The notes below the pieces were generated by a model. That model saw only the letters and a program-made list of their open reading frames with translations, was not told where the DNA came from and searched no databases. The position numbers and the translations under genes are program-made. Shown here piece after piece: positions 9,371-18,325 of a DNA stretch of 64,000 nucleotides. The DNA is from an uncultured Nitrosomonadales bacterium (GTDB lineage Bacteria; Pseudomonadota; Gammaproteobacteria; Burkholderiales; Gallionellaceae): assembly GCA_903915035.1 (NCBI GenBank), contig CAIWRI010000102.1, positions 35,004 through 99,003 on the forward strand. The letters run 5' to 3'. Numbering within the stretch: the stretch's first letter is position 1; every line of letters begins with the position of its first letter.

Positions 9371-9798
9371 ACGGCGGGCACTTTCGTCAATGTGCGAGAT
9401 TCATCAGCGTCGGCTTTCTGAACACGATAGTCGCTTTATTCGTTATTTATGCAGCAAAATGGTTCATTCATCTAGGTGATGTTGCCGCGAATGTCATTGG
9501 CTACGCTGTCGGTTTGTCGATGAGTTTTGTTCTTAATAGCAGCTGGACGTTTGCTTACCGAGGCCCCCTCTCGCCAGCGCTCGCTAAATTCTTGCTGGTA
9601 GCTCTGGCGGCCTATGGCATGAATTTACTGACGGTAATGGTGGCGATTCACAATATTGGGCTGAATGATTATATTGCTCAAATATTAGGCATTCCACCCT
9701 ATACATTGACGTCGTACCTTGCGAGTAAATATCTGGTCTTTCGTGCCAAATCCCGGCCAGAGCACGCCCGTCGTTGGAAACCAGGCATGCCCGATTAA
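9367..9798 (+). CDS. GtrA family membrane protein
   Basis: A 143-residue protein with four hydrophobic helices. The family signature is FISVGFLNTIVALFVIYAA at the N-terminus, a central FVLNSSWTFAYRG (the 'f-lnr-wtF' motif), and a C-terminal SYLASKYLVFR. GtrA proteins are thought to flip polyisoprenyl-phosphate-linked sugars across the inner membrane. The start at 9367 overlaps the methyltransferase stop; an upstream in-frame ATG at 9325 would lie deep inside that gene and is not needed. With the GtrB-like gene at 6556 and the membrane GT at 9883 it completes a three-component pathway. Confidence 0.85.
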   Translation: MNGGHFRQCARFISVGFLNTIVALFVIYAAKWFIHLGDVAANVIGYAVGLSMSFVLNSSWTFAYRGPLSPALAKFLLVALAAYGMNLLTVMVAIHNIGLNDYIAQILGIPPYTLTSYLASKYLVFRAKSRPEHARRWKPGMPD

Positions 9799-9882
9799 AT
9801 TAGATGTTTAGTAAACAACGGCTTGGAGCTACCAGTTTTCGGTCCGAAATAGCCTCAAAAACTGCAAAATAATGAAAGGCGA

Positions 9883-11724
9883 GTGAGCATGAACATTTCT
9901 TTTAATAAGTACTTTATGTCCGCTAAGGAGTTCCCGCTTGAACTGGACTGGCGCGCTGCATTGCCGGTTACGGTTCTGCTACTGACACAGGCCGGGCTTT
10001 ACGTGTGGATGGCTCCGCGCGGATTTGAATTTACCGACGAGTCATACTATTTTCTCAACTATCTGTACTGGCGAGACCTGATTGGAACAATGTCGTTTTT
10101 TGGCGTCTATTTTGAATGGCCGTTCAGGATGCTTGGCCAAAGTGTGCCTGCTATTCGTATTTTCAGTCTTCTGTTGCTGCTTGCTAGCAGTGCCTTCTTT
10201 ACCAAAGAAGCATTGGGTTATGTTTCCCGCCGCGATGGGATGACGAATGAAACGCCTTGGGCATTCATGCTGACCGCCATGGTTGTTTCACTGTTCTACT
10301 TCGGATACCTGAGCACGCTCAGGGCACCCTCTTACAACCTTCTCGCGATCTGTTCAATGTTGGTATCTACAGGGCTATTACTGCGTCTGTTGGAGCGAGA
10401 CGTACAGTTTTTTAATGCGCAGTTGACTTCGTTCTGTTACGGCTTGGTTGTCGGTGCCTGCGGCTTGGGCAAGCCTTCGACAGGAGTGCTGCTGGTATTT
10501 TTCCACACAATGTTCTTCGCGTTGGCTAATCGTGATTGGCGGTTGAGGCACCTGCTGGATCTATTTGCCTTTTCCCTGGCTGGTGTAAGCCTGAACTTTG
10601 TTGTACTGCAATGGGAACATCCCCAGTGGCAGGGAGAGTTGCGCGAGGGGATGGCATTGCTAGGGATGGACGGCTCCCACGGCCTGCTTGATTTGGCAAA
10701 TAAATTGCGGTGGGATATGCAGGCAATGGCACCTAAGTTGCTGCTTTTGGTTATTGGCGCAGAATTAGCCGTTGTGCTGCTGGTTCGTTGGCTTAGCCCC
10801 TACAGTCGCACCGTTTTGTCGGCAGTGGTGGGTGCGCTGATTTGCGGTTGTGTGCTTGAGTTGATATGGGGGCCCGCACGATGGTGGTTGCCGCTGCTTG
10901 GGCTGGCTGCGCTGTTACTCTGGAGCGTCGAAGGCTTTAGCCGCATGCCATTTCGTTTTGCAAAGGGCGACTTGACGGATTTAGCCTTGATGGCCTTGCT
11001 GTTTGCATTACCTATTGCATTCTCGTTTGGGACCAACATGCCTGTGTTGGAGCACAGCAAAATGGCGGCGGTGTTTGCTATCACAGCGCTTTTTTTGCGG
11101 CTTCAGCGTCTTGCTCGCCTTGGCATTCTCGCCCCCTCCGTACTTGGTGTTTGCTTGGTTGCCCTGTGCATACCGACGCTAGTGATACAGCTAAAAGCGG
11201 CACTAGATGTCCAGTATACATATCGCCAACGTAGTGCTCTTGCCGAGCAAACAATACCAGTGCGCCTTGGTGCTGCCGGCAACACGTTGCTTGTCGACGC
11301 TTCAACGCGTGAAACACTGCAATCCGTGATTGGAGCCGCTCGCGCAGCCGGCTTCAAGCCCGGCCAGGTAATCCTAGATTTTACCGGCGATGGCTCTGGC
11401 CTGATCTACGCGCTTGGCGGGAAGCCACTGGGATCAGCCTGGCTGTCAGGTGGATATCCGGGTAGCCAGGGCATTGCCGCTTGCGTGATCCAACAACTCC
11501 CAGTTGAGCCGCTGCGAAATGCCTGGCTGCTTAGCTCGGATAACAATCCTCGTGCAATCAATGGTTGGCAGAGATTGCTGGATGAGCGTCTGGGCCCCGG
11601 TGCACATGAGCTGGTAGCGACTGTCCTTATCGGTGCCCCATATCGCTGGAAAAAAAATTCGCCGGATAGCCTGTCCGTTCAGATATGGAAACCGCGAGTC
11701 TCCCCAGTATCAGGAAAACCTTAA
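9883..11724 (+). CDS. Large polytopic membrane protein, probable GT-C glycosyltransferase
   Basis: A 613-residue integral-membrane protein with about 11-12 helices in the first 440 residues and a soluble C-terminal domain (about 450-600). After the first helix the periplasmic loop reads APRGFEFTDESYYFLNY, with acidic residues where GT-C enzymes (ArnT/PMT-like) place their catalytic Asp/Glu. There is no closer family signature that I recognise. Its position after gtrB- and gtrA-like genes suggests it is the serotype-specific transferase (GtrS/GtrC role) that moves the flipped sugar onto a periplasmic acceptor. Starts are GTG 9883 or ATG 9889, both after AAAGGCGAG. It overlaps the next gene's start by one base (TAATG). 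Confidence 0.7.
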   Translation: MSMNISFNKYFMSAKEFPLELDWRAALPVTVLLLTQAGLYVWMAPRGFEFTDESYYFLNYLYWRDLIGTMSFFGVYFEWPFRMLGQSVPAIRIFSLLLLLASSAFFTKEALGYVSRRDGMTNETPWAFMLTAMVVSLFYFGYLSTLRAPSYNLLAICSMLVSTGLLLRLLERDVQFFNAQLTSFCYGLVVGACGLGKPSTGVLLVFFHTMFFALANRDWRLRHLLDLFAFSLAGVSLNFVVLQWEHPQWQGELREGMALLGMDGSHGLLDLANKLRWDMQAMAPKLLLLVIGAELAVVLLVRWLSPYSRTVLSAVVGALICGCVLELIWGPARWWLPLLGLAALLLWSVEGFSRMPFRFAKGDLTDLALMALLFALPIAFSFGTNMPVLEHSKMAAVFAITALFLRLQRLARLGILAPSVLGVCLVALCIPTLVIQLKAALDVQYTYRQRSALAEQTIPVRLGAAGNTLLVDASTRETLQSVIGAARAAGFKPGQVILDFTGDGSGLIYALGGKPLGSAWLSGGYPGSQGIAACVIQQLPVEPLRNAWLLSSDNNPRAINGWQRLLDERLGPGAHELVATVLIGAPYRWKKNSPDSLSVQIWKPRVSPVSGKP

Positions 11725-12929
11725 TGACACTAAGCACATCTACTCAGAAGTGTGAGACTATCACTTCCGTAACTGTTCTGATACCAACATTTAACCGGGC
11801 GGGTTATATCAGAGAATGCCTGACAAGTATCCTTAGTCAGACCGTTCCGCCGCATCAGGTTATCGTGATTGATGATGGATCTCAGGACGACACTGCAACC
11901 ATACTGAACGAGTATAAGAATAGCATCACGATTCTCAGGCAACCAAACGGTGGCAAGGCTTCTGCAGTCAATTTTGGCCTAAAGCATGCGTCTGGTGAAT
12001 ACGTCTGGATTTTCGATGATGATGATGTTGCATTGCCTGATTCGATCGAAAAACGTTTGGCGGTATTTGATGCCCGGCCTGAATTGGGGTTCGTGATCAG
12101 CGGGCACTACCACGGACAGGATGGGGCGGATGGCAGTATAGTGCGTGGGAGGTTGTACGAAGTCCCATGCCATCCCGAACAGGAAATATTTCCGCGTTTG
12201 ATGGACGGATACTATTTTACGCTGCAAAGTATTTTGGTTAAAACATCTTGCTATCAAGATATTGGCGGGTTAGACGAGGCGTTGCTGCGTTCGCAGGACT
12301 ACGACATAATGATCAGGCTCGCTCAACGTTACCCCTGTGCGGTATTAAGTGAACCGACTTATATCATTCGTCAACACACGGGTGAGCGAGGCCCTGCAAG
12401 TATTCGTCACTCGGGTTTTTCACGAGAAAACATCTGGCTTGAATATGATCGGCTAATAGGACACAAAATCCGCGCCAATGTCGAGCTTGAGGAGTTCCTG
12501 CCAAGAAAGGTGGGCAGTGCTGTAAATGGAGAGTTTGACAGGCGAAGTGCTTTGCTTTGGAGGATGTCAGTGATGGCCAGCAAAGGCATGATCGGCGAGA
12601 TGTTGGACGATTTGGTGATGGCGTGCGGTAATGGGGTGGAGGGTGTAAACGGTCTGAGTTATGTTCAGCGCAAAATTTGCAGCGGAAGCATATTTCATAT
12701 TTATTTTTTAATGGAGCTTCAGAAAAACCCAAAGCAATTACTTGACAGGTTGCATAAGATTGGAAGACTTAAGGCTGGCCGCGATGCCATCATCGGGTTT
12801 GCTCGTGGATTTTTCTGGATGGCAAGAAAGGGCGACGCGGGTGCGAAGTTACGGCTAACCCGACTATTGATGGGTTGTCGACTATTATTGGCTGCTCGTC
12901 CATTCTTTAGAAATAGCGCTTCAAAGTGA
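11724..12929 (+). CDS. Family 2 glycosyltransferase (FDDDD type), paralogue
   Basis: A 401-residue GT-A glycosyltransferase and full-length relative of the gene at 5241-6422. Motifs: TVLIPTFNRAGYI, VIVIDDGSQDDTA, NGGKASAVNFGL, WIFDDDDVALP and LRSQDYDIMIRLA. I chose ATG 11724 because it sits in TAATG with the stop of the preceding membrane protein (translational coupling) and the next residues lead directly to the catalytic domain; an in-frame ATG at 11685 lies inside the upstream gene. About 170 C-terminal residues are helical and shared with the paralogue only loosely. Substrate unknown. Confidence 0.84.
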   Translation: MTLSTSTQKCETITSVTVLIPTFNRAGYIRECLTSILSQTVPPHQVIVIDDGSQDDTATILNEYKNSITILRQPNGGKASAVNFGLKHASGEYVWIFDDDDVALPDSIEKRLAVFDARPELGFVISGHYHGQDGADGSIVRGRLYEVPCHPEQEIFPRLMDGYYFTLQSILVKTSCYQDIGGLDEALLRSQDYDIMIRLAQRYPCAVLSEPTYIIRQHTGERGPASIRHSGFSRENIWLEYDRLIGHKIRANVELEEFLPRKVGSAVNGEFDRRSALLWRMSVMASKGMIGEMLDDLVMACGNGVEGVNGLSYVQRKICSGSIFHIYFLMELQKNPKQLLDRLHKIGRLKAGRDAIIGFARGFFWMARKGDAGAKLRLTRLLMGCRLLLAARPFFRNSASK

Positions 12930-13966
12930 ACGGTATTCTTGATCAAGCGAGGCTGGCAATTGAAAACCATATGAGCACACAATTCGCAACTGCTCCACTT
13001 ATCTTCGGACCTTTTCCCCTGATAACGGTGATCGTGCCAGCTTACAACTGTGCAACCTATCTGCCAGAGGCGCTGGACAGCATTCTTTCCCAGCAATATC
13101 CGAATCTGGAAATCATCGTTGTGGACGATGGCTCTGTCGATGGCTGCGCTGAAATTGCCGATGATTATGGTCCTCCTGTAAGGGTCATTCGCCAGCAGAA
13201 TCAGGGACCGGCCGCTGCACGTAACCGGGCGGCGAGAGAGGCTAAAGGGGAATACCTTGCCTTTCTGGACGGGGACGATCTCTGGCTCCCGGGCAAGCTC
13301 AAGGATCAGATGACACATTTGTTAGCTCATCGGGATATTGGAATTGTTTATGGTGGTTTTTGTCGCTGGTATGCCGACAAAAACGGCACATACCCTTCGG
13401 TATTGAGTGTTCATACGGTCGAAAATAGCGATGGACTGGACTTAAAACTATCGGGTTGGATTTACCACCATTTGCTCATTGATAATTATATTCACATCAT
13501 CACAGCGATCGTTTCGCGCAGCTTGTTTGAAATCTTGGGTGGTTTTGATGAGTCGCTGCGGATTGGTGAGGATTACGACTTCTGGCTGCGGGCAACGCAA
13601 CTTGTACAGGCACATAAACTGGCAAGAGATGTCGCGCTTTACCGTGTAAATCCTGCCAGCACGACACATATCCCCCGCACAGTCAATTATGAGCAGGTGG
13701 TGGTGCTCCGCGCGGCAACAAAATATGGGCTTAGCTCCCCTGACGGTGCGGCGATTTCTCAGGCTGAATTTAATAACCGCCTGTCCGGCTTTGCTTTTGG
13801 TCACGGTTTCCTCCATTTTTGGCATGGCTCTCCATGCGTGGCTCTTGATTCTTTCAGGGAGGCGATAAAATTCAGGGGGAAACGATTGAAAACGATCATG
13901 TATTTCTTTTTATCATACCTGCGATGCAAGCTGTCTCGCTTCATACACAGTTACAACAAAGGGTAG
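12926..13966 (+). CDS. Family 2 glycosyltransferase
   Basis: A 346-residue GT-A enzyme. It has LITVIVPAYNCATYLPEALDS, IIVVDDGSVDGC, QNQGPAAARNRA, the metal site in YLAFLDGDDLWLPGKL and an RIGEDYDFWLRA base region, a set typical of WcaA-like transferases. The GTG at 12926 overlaps the upstream stop (GTGA); an ATG at 12971 is an alternative and would lose only 15 non-conserved residues. The C-terminal 100 residues are basic and hydrophobic, suggesting membrane association. Likely adds one sugar to the repeat unit made by this block. Confidence 0.83.
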   Translation: MNGILDQARLAIENHMSTQFATAPLIFGPFPLITVIVPAYNCATYLPEALDSILSQQYPNLEIIVVDDGSVDGCAEIADDYGPPVRVIRQQNQGPAAARNRAAREAKGEYLAFLDGDDLWLPGKLKDQMTHLLAHRDIGIVYGGFCRWYADKNGTYPSVLSVHTVENSDGLDLKLSGWIYHHLLIDNYIHIITAIVSRSLFEILGGFDESLRIGEDYDFWLRATQLVQAHKLARDVALYRVNPASTTHIPRTVNYEQVVVLRAATKYGLSSPDGAAISQAEFNNRLSGFAFGHGFLHFWHGSPCVALDSFREAIKFRGKRLKTIMYFFLSYLRCKLSRFIHSYNKG

Positions 13967-13970
13967 TCCA

Positions 13971-14927
13971 GTGAAATTGTCAGTGGCAATGTGTACTTAC
14001 AACGGCGAGCGATTTGTCATTGAGCAATTACGCTCCATTCTTGAGCAATCCAAAAAAGTAAACGAGATCATTATCTCCGACGATGGCTCGTCTGACGCTA
14101 CGCTCGATCTGGTGCGACATGTGTTTGCAGATTTTGCCGGGAAAGTTCCAGAATTGAAAATACTCACAGGTGAAAGATTGGGGATCGTTCATAATTTTTC
14201 TCGCGCAGTCAGTGCCTGCACAGGCGATATCATTTTTCTGTGTGATCAGGATGATGTCTGGCTCCCGAACAAGGTCGAAGTAATCATTTCAGTCTTTGAA
14301 AGTCAGCCTGATGCGTTGCTGGTTTGCAGCGACGCGCGTCTGGTGGATGCTGAACTGCACGATCTTGGTAAATCGCAATTTCAGATGGTCAGGATGAGCG
14401 ATGGTTTGCGTCGGTCATTGGAAGGGGAAAATGGGTTTGAAATGCTGTTGTGCCGCAATGTCGTGACGGGTGCTACGGTCGCGTTTCGCCGTAAACTTCT
14501 CGATCTTGCTTTACCCTTCTTGGATGAATGGCTGCACGATGGTTGGTTGGCAATTATGGCCGCGGCACAGGGTGGGTTGCGCGTAATCAACACACCGCTG
14601 GTGCTGTACCGTCAGCATGGGGGAAACCAATGCGGCATGAAGCCTGAAACTTTTGCGAATCAACTGGCCCAGGCCTTGAGTCGTACACGTGAAACGTCGG
14701 GCTGCGAACGCATACGCCAGTTGATCGATCGGATCAGCATGGCGACAGGGAGCTTGAATGATCGCAGGATGAAACATTTGCGGTCGGCGCTGGCTTTTGA
14801 GAAACAGCGTCAACAGTTGCCCAGTTCACGTGCGGAACGGTTTTTTTTTATTGGATTCATGGCAGTTAAATACTGGCGCTACGCGGACGGGATGAGATCA
14901 GGAGCCAAAGATTTTCTCGCACGTTAA
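13971..14927 (+). CDS. Family 2 glycosyltransferase, rhamnosyltransferase-like
   Basis: A 318-residue GT-A enzyme with LSVAMCTYNGERFVIEQLRS at the N-terminus, IIISDDGSSDATLDLV, and the metal site in FLCDQDDVWLPNKVE. The CDQDDVW form is characteristic of the RfbF/WbbL-like group, many of which are rhamnosyl- or fucosyl-type transferases, so the sugar assignment is only a suggestion. The start is GTG 13971 with AAAGGG ten bases upstream, five bases after the previous stop. It is the last gene of the plus-strand glycan block and converges on the XrtA operon 26 bases further on. Confidence 0.84.
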   Translation: MKLSVAMCTYNGERFVIEQLRSILEQSKKVNEIIISDDGSSDATLDLVRHVFADFAGKVPELKILTGERLGIVHNFSRAVSACTGDIIFLCDQDDVWLPNKVEVIISVFESQPDALLVCSDARLVDAELHDLGKSQFQMVRMSDGLRRSLEGENGFEMLLCRNVVTGATVAFRRKLLDLALPFLDEWLHDGWLAIMAAAQGGLRVINTPLVLYRQHGGNQCGMKPETFANQLAQALSRTRETSGCERIRQLIDRISMATGSLNDRRMKHLRSALAFEKQRQQLPSSRAERFFFIGFMAVKYWRYADGMRSGAKDFLAR

Positions 14928-14953
14928 GCTATTGTGATCCCGGCAGAGGAGGC

Positions 14954-16267
14954 TCAACGGCTAGATAAATTTTTTCGTGAATTTTTTGCATTGATCACTT
15001 TGTATGTTTTTACCTGTGGCGCTGCATCGGGATTCTTTCCCGCCTGATAATGCTCAACCCAGCGGCGAGCGACCACCACCAGCACCATGATATCGTAGGG
15101 AAGATCGAAGTAAGCCAGGCTCAGGAACGCGCCGCCCACGGCATAACCTAGCAGGCTCACCTGACACATTCCGCCCAGCATCGCAGCCCATTCTGTTTCG
15201 GCGTTTCCCTTTGCATTTTTACGAAGCCAATTGGCAGAACGCCAGGTCAGTGCCCCGATGGTTAAAAATAATGCTAGTCCCACGAAACCATGTTCACCCA
15301 ATACCGAAAAATAGATGCTGTGCGCAACGTGCAGATCTTGAGGATTTGGCGCGTACATGGCGAAAGTGGCTTGATTGTAGATATCGAACCCACCGCCGAA
15401 AAAATTATGGCAGGCAATATTCCAGTTCATCCACCAGGCATTAATGCGCCCCATGGCCGATCCATCCTGCTGGTAATTATCGATGGTATTCATACGTTCA
15501 TGCCATGCTCCGGGCATGAACGACATGAGAAGAATGCCGCCGATGACCATCAGTGTTCCGAATTGCAGTTTTTGCCGGCCACGCAGCCAGAGCAGGGCAG
15601 TCATAGCAGCAAGTGCTACGAAAGCACCTCGTGACTGGCTGCCTATAGAAGCGATCGCTGTGAGCGCCATCGCCGCCAGTAAGGCATGGCGCTGCCAGAT
15701 TTTTTTCGTCTGATCACGTAAAAAATATATGAGCGGGATACCCATAATTAAGGCGAGCGCTACTTCATTATTGCCCCCGATAAAGCTTCCCTCCGGACCC
15801 CAGACACGATAACTTCCACCTGTTGCCAACGTGAAAATTCCCCCCTTTACGCCAAAAAATCCAAGTGATAAAACAAGCACCCATACCAGTGCAGTTATGT
15901 GCGTTTTGCTGTGAAGAACGAATAGGGTCACAAAGATCATCAAATTGATTTTGAGCACCTTTATCAGCATATCTGTGCTCCCGTCGGGGAAAAACGAGAA
16001 AGGGTAGCCTATGCAAATCCACAATACGAAGAGTAACAGCGCGACTGAAGGCGGGGGGAGAGAGAAGTTCCTTTTATCTTTTGTCAGAAGCAGCCCTGCC
16101 AGTGTTGCGCCGGCAGCGATGGCCGCAAATGGTAAAGTGGCATCCCAAGTATAGAGCTGGGGATTCATGATGCTGATCCATGTCCACATCAGCACACCGA
16201 CGTAGGGGTGAGCCAGCGCCCATGCCGAACCAACAGCCACTATCAGTATCAGAAATCCTTGTCGCAT
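14954..16267 (-). CDS. Putative O-glycosylation ligase/Wzy-like polymerase, XrtA-associated
   Basis: A 437-residue integral-membrane protein with 10-12 helices that matches the recalled XrtA-associated 'O-glycosylation ligase' family (TIGR03097): LAHPYVGVLMWTWISIMNPQ near the N-terminus, WGPEGSFIGGNNEVALAL in the centre and SIGSQSRGAFVAL as the Wzy_C-type loop. It also has a large periplasmic loop with HNFFGGGFDIY. The family belongs to the O-antigen ligase/polymerase superfamily and should polymerise the EPS repeat or transfer it to an acceptor. It is the last gene of the minus-strand operon, separated from the formyltransferase by 32 bases. Whether it acts as polymerase or as ligase to PEP-CTERM proteins is unresolved. 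Confidence 0.86.
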   Translation of the reverse strand: MRQGFLILIVAVGSAWALAHPYVGVLMWTWISIMNPQLYTWDATLPFAAIAAGATLAGLLLTKDKRNFSLPPPSVALLLFVLWICIGYPFSFFPDGSTDMLIKVLKINLMIFVTLFVLHSKTHITALVWVLVLSLGFFGVKGGIFTLATGGSYRVWGPEGSFIGGNNEVALALIMGIPLIYFLRDQTKKIWQRHALLAAMALTAIASIGSQSRGAFVALAAMTALLWLRGRQKLQFGTLMVIGGILLMSFMPGAWHERMNTIDNYQQDGSAMGRINAWWMNWNIACHNFFGGGFDIYNQATFAMYAPNPQDLHVAHSIYFSVLGEHGFVGLALFLTIGALTWRSANWLRKNAKGNAETEWAAMLGGMCQVSLLGYAVGGAFLSLAYFDLPYDIMVLVVVARRWVEHYQAGKNPDAAPQVKTYKVINAKNSRKNLSSR

Positions 16268-16299
16268 TGCTTATCGTCTCCGTCTGTTTAATTGACATT

Positions 16300-17109
16300 T
16301 CATTCCGTTTTGAACCAGCGCACGCGCGATGGAAGTTGGGTGTTTGCCAGCATTCCGCTACTCAACCTTTTCGCTAAATATCGCTCCTGGCGCAAGCCCC
16401 TGTCCTTGACTTGATAGAGTCGCCCTTTATCCACTTGTGGCTGTCCAAGTGCCTCGCCCTGTGCCAGCCGTCTCAGCGCTTCGGCGTATATTTCCGAACT
16501 ACCTTGTACGCTGCGCCAGAAAAGTGTCAACTCATCATCGCCCTTACGCACTTCCGGGCAGACGTGAGCAATAAGTCTGCCGGTGTCTATGCCTCGATCG
16601 ATGAAATGCAGCGTACAACCGATTTTTTCCGGCTCGCCATTATATAGAGCCCAAAATGTACAGTCTGCACCGCGGTATTCAGGAGAGAGTCCGCCATGCA
16701 AATTTATGATGCCGATTCGCCCCATGTCGAGCAACGAGCCACGGATAAGCGAAGTACCAAACACCGCAATCACATCCGGCTGTAACGTGCGCGCCAGTTT
16801 GATGACATCGGGATGGTTGATGTGCGGTACTTTGATGAGTAAATCTGATCGCTCCAGATGGGGTGACGTTTCACCAAAGAAGAACTTTCCTTCGCCACCC
16901 CAGATATAGCGTCTGCGATCACGCAACCAACGCCATATCTTGCGCCACACAATATTCGGGTGAAGAAATTGCAGTACTTTTTTTGCCGTCCAATGGCTGC
17001 CTGCCTCCTGAATGATGGCAAGCACATTCATTTCACGGGATAACCGGTTGACCACATAAAGATGCCGCGGTGAGCGGCCGCACAACACCATGATGGATAA
17101 ATCAGCCAT
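16300..17109 (-). CDS. Formyltransferase-family protein (Fmt-like)
   Basis: A 269-residue protein with the N10-formyltetrahydrofolate-dependent formyltransferase fold. The core motif is INLHGGLSPEYRGADCTFWA (the HGGLSPxYRG version of HxSLLPxxRG), and the catalytic Asp is in FIDRGIDTGRLI. It lacks the C-terminal tRNA-binding domain of methionyl-tRNA formyltransferase, so it is more likely a sugar N-formyltransferase acting on an amino sugar of the EPS. This is an inference from domain content and context. The ATG at 17109 overlaps the upstream stop by eight bases; an in-frame start at 17163 would overlap more deeply. Confidence 0.8.
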   Translation of the reverse strand: MADLSIMVLCGRSPRHLYVVNRLSREMNVLAIIQEAGSHWTAKKVLQFLHPNIVWRKIWRWLRDRRRYIWGGEGKFFFGETSPHLERSDLLIKVPHINHPDVIKLARTLQPDVIAVFGTSLIRGSLLDMGRIGIINLHGGLSPEYRGADCTFWALYNGEPEKIGCTLHFIDRGIDTGRLIAHVCPEVRKGDDELTLFWRSVQGSSEIYAEALRRLAQGEALGQPQVDKGRLYQVKDRGLRQERYLAKRLSSGMLANTQLPSRVRWFKTE

Positions 17110-18325
17110 GATACTGTCCTCCCGGTTTGACCAGACGGGTGGCAACAGGTGGAATGATCTCATCCGTCATATCCATTATCAACGCATCGGCAAAGAATTT
17201 TGCCGCCCAGTTGGGATATTCGAAGCGCGAATAAGCTCCCCAAATTGGACAAGATCCGGCAATGCCGCCTTTAACGGCATCGTCCTCATCATCAAGCCGC
17301 TGGGTACGCTTTAGAAATTCAATTGCACGAAGTGCATGTTCGCGCAGTTCGGGTGCATCAGCCTCTTGCGCCAGACGCATCCAGTTGATACTCATCTGGG
17401 CTATGCCGGTCAGGCAGCTGTAGCTTGCACGCGGCTCCCAGTTGTCAGCATAGGTTCCTGCCAGATCGCCATCAGTATGCTGGACATGTGCCATGCATCG
17501 CGCGGCGCTAAGCGCAGCCGACAGGTAACGATCTTCCTCAAGTAACACACCACATTCCAGCAAACCTCGAATCGCATAGGCGATTGTGTGAGTGAACGGG
17601 AGCTTTTCTTGGGTAAAGGCATTATTAGCAAACCAGCCAGATTGTGTTTGCCGGGTCAATGCCCATTCAAGGTTACGTCGTGCGGCGCGCAACAGTGTTG
17701 GTTCATTTGCAAGCAGGCCGGTAGCGGCGAGCGCCCAGGTGCCCCGAGTGTTGTATACATGCGGTATGCCGTTGTGTTCAAATTTTCGCCAAGACCCGTC
17801 ATCATCCTGCTGTTGAACCAGCCATTTCCCCGCTTGGACTGCTGATGCTAAACATTCATTGCGGCCTAATTGTAAGTAACCAGCAAGCATGCCGTGCATG
17901 ATCTGACCGGTATTGAAAATGACGGGTTGGCTGCCAGTTTCACCGAAGTGCCCTGGAAAAGCACCGTCTTGCTGCTGAAGTGAACGTTCCCAATCAATCA
18001 TACGCTGTGCTCGCAGTATCAGTTCCGGCCGATCAAGAATTTTCGCGGCAGCTAAAAAAGTCTCAATGATGTAACCCGTTGTTTCGGGATAACTCGGCAG
18101 CCAGCCATCTGCAAAACTCCAGCCCGCAGCAATGCCCGCATCCGGTAGATCCTTGCGCACATCCTGTGCGCGACATAGCCAATCGATGGCCCCCGCAAGA
18201 TGCATATGGTGCGATTGTGGCTTGTTCGAGGCTGGTTGCAGCAGATCGTTCACGATGAGGCGAAGGTGACGTGGACGCCATGGTTTATAGCGGAATGGCA
18301 AGCTTAGCAGCATCACAATATTCAT
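17102..18325 (-). CDS. Alpha/alpha-toroid (six-hairpin-like) protein in EPS operon
   Basis: A 407-residue, probably soluble protein made of repeated helical hairpins with recurring W/G/D elements: GYIIETFLAAAKI, QDGAFPGHFGE, FNTGQIMHGMLAGYLQ, DDDGSWRKFEHNG, YNTRGTWALAATGLL and IAYAIRGLLECG. The QQDGAFPG and QQDDDGSW segments resemble the QW repeats of the prenyltransferase/squalene-cyclase toroid and of six-hairpin glycosidases. No enzyme-defining motif (such as DxDD) was seen. Its place between a CapK-like ligase and a formyltransferase, with four- and eight-base overlaps, suggests a role in modifying or trimming the EPS; the reaction is unknown. Confidence 0.7.
   Translation of the reverse strand: MNIVMLLSLPFRYKPWRPRHLRLIVNDLLQPASNKPQSHHMHLAGAIDWLCRAQDVRKDLPDAGIAAGWSFADGWLPSYPETTGYIIETFLAAAKILDRPELILRAQRMIDWERSLQQQDGAFPGHFGETGSQPVIFNTGQIMHGMLAGYLQLGRNECLASAVQAGKWLVQQQDDDGSWRKFEHNGIPHVYNTRGTWALAATGLLANEPTLLRAARRNLEWALTRQTQSGWFANNAFTQEKLPFTHTIAYAIRGLLECGVLLEEDRYLSAALSAARCMAHVQHTDGDLAGTYADNWEPRASYSCLTGIAQMSINWMRLAQEADAPELREHALRAIEFLKRTQRLDDEDDAVKGGIAGSCPIWGAYSRFEYPNWAAKFFADALIMDMTDEIIPPVATRLVKPGGQYHG

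Noticed and set aside
12719..13318. 199-codon antisense frame opposite two glycosyltransferases
   Set aside because: The sense strand encodes clear GT motifs in this stretch; the antisense product has no domain or start signal.
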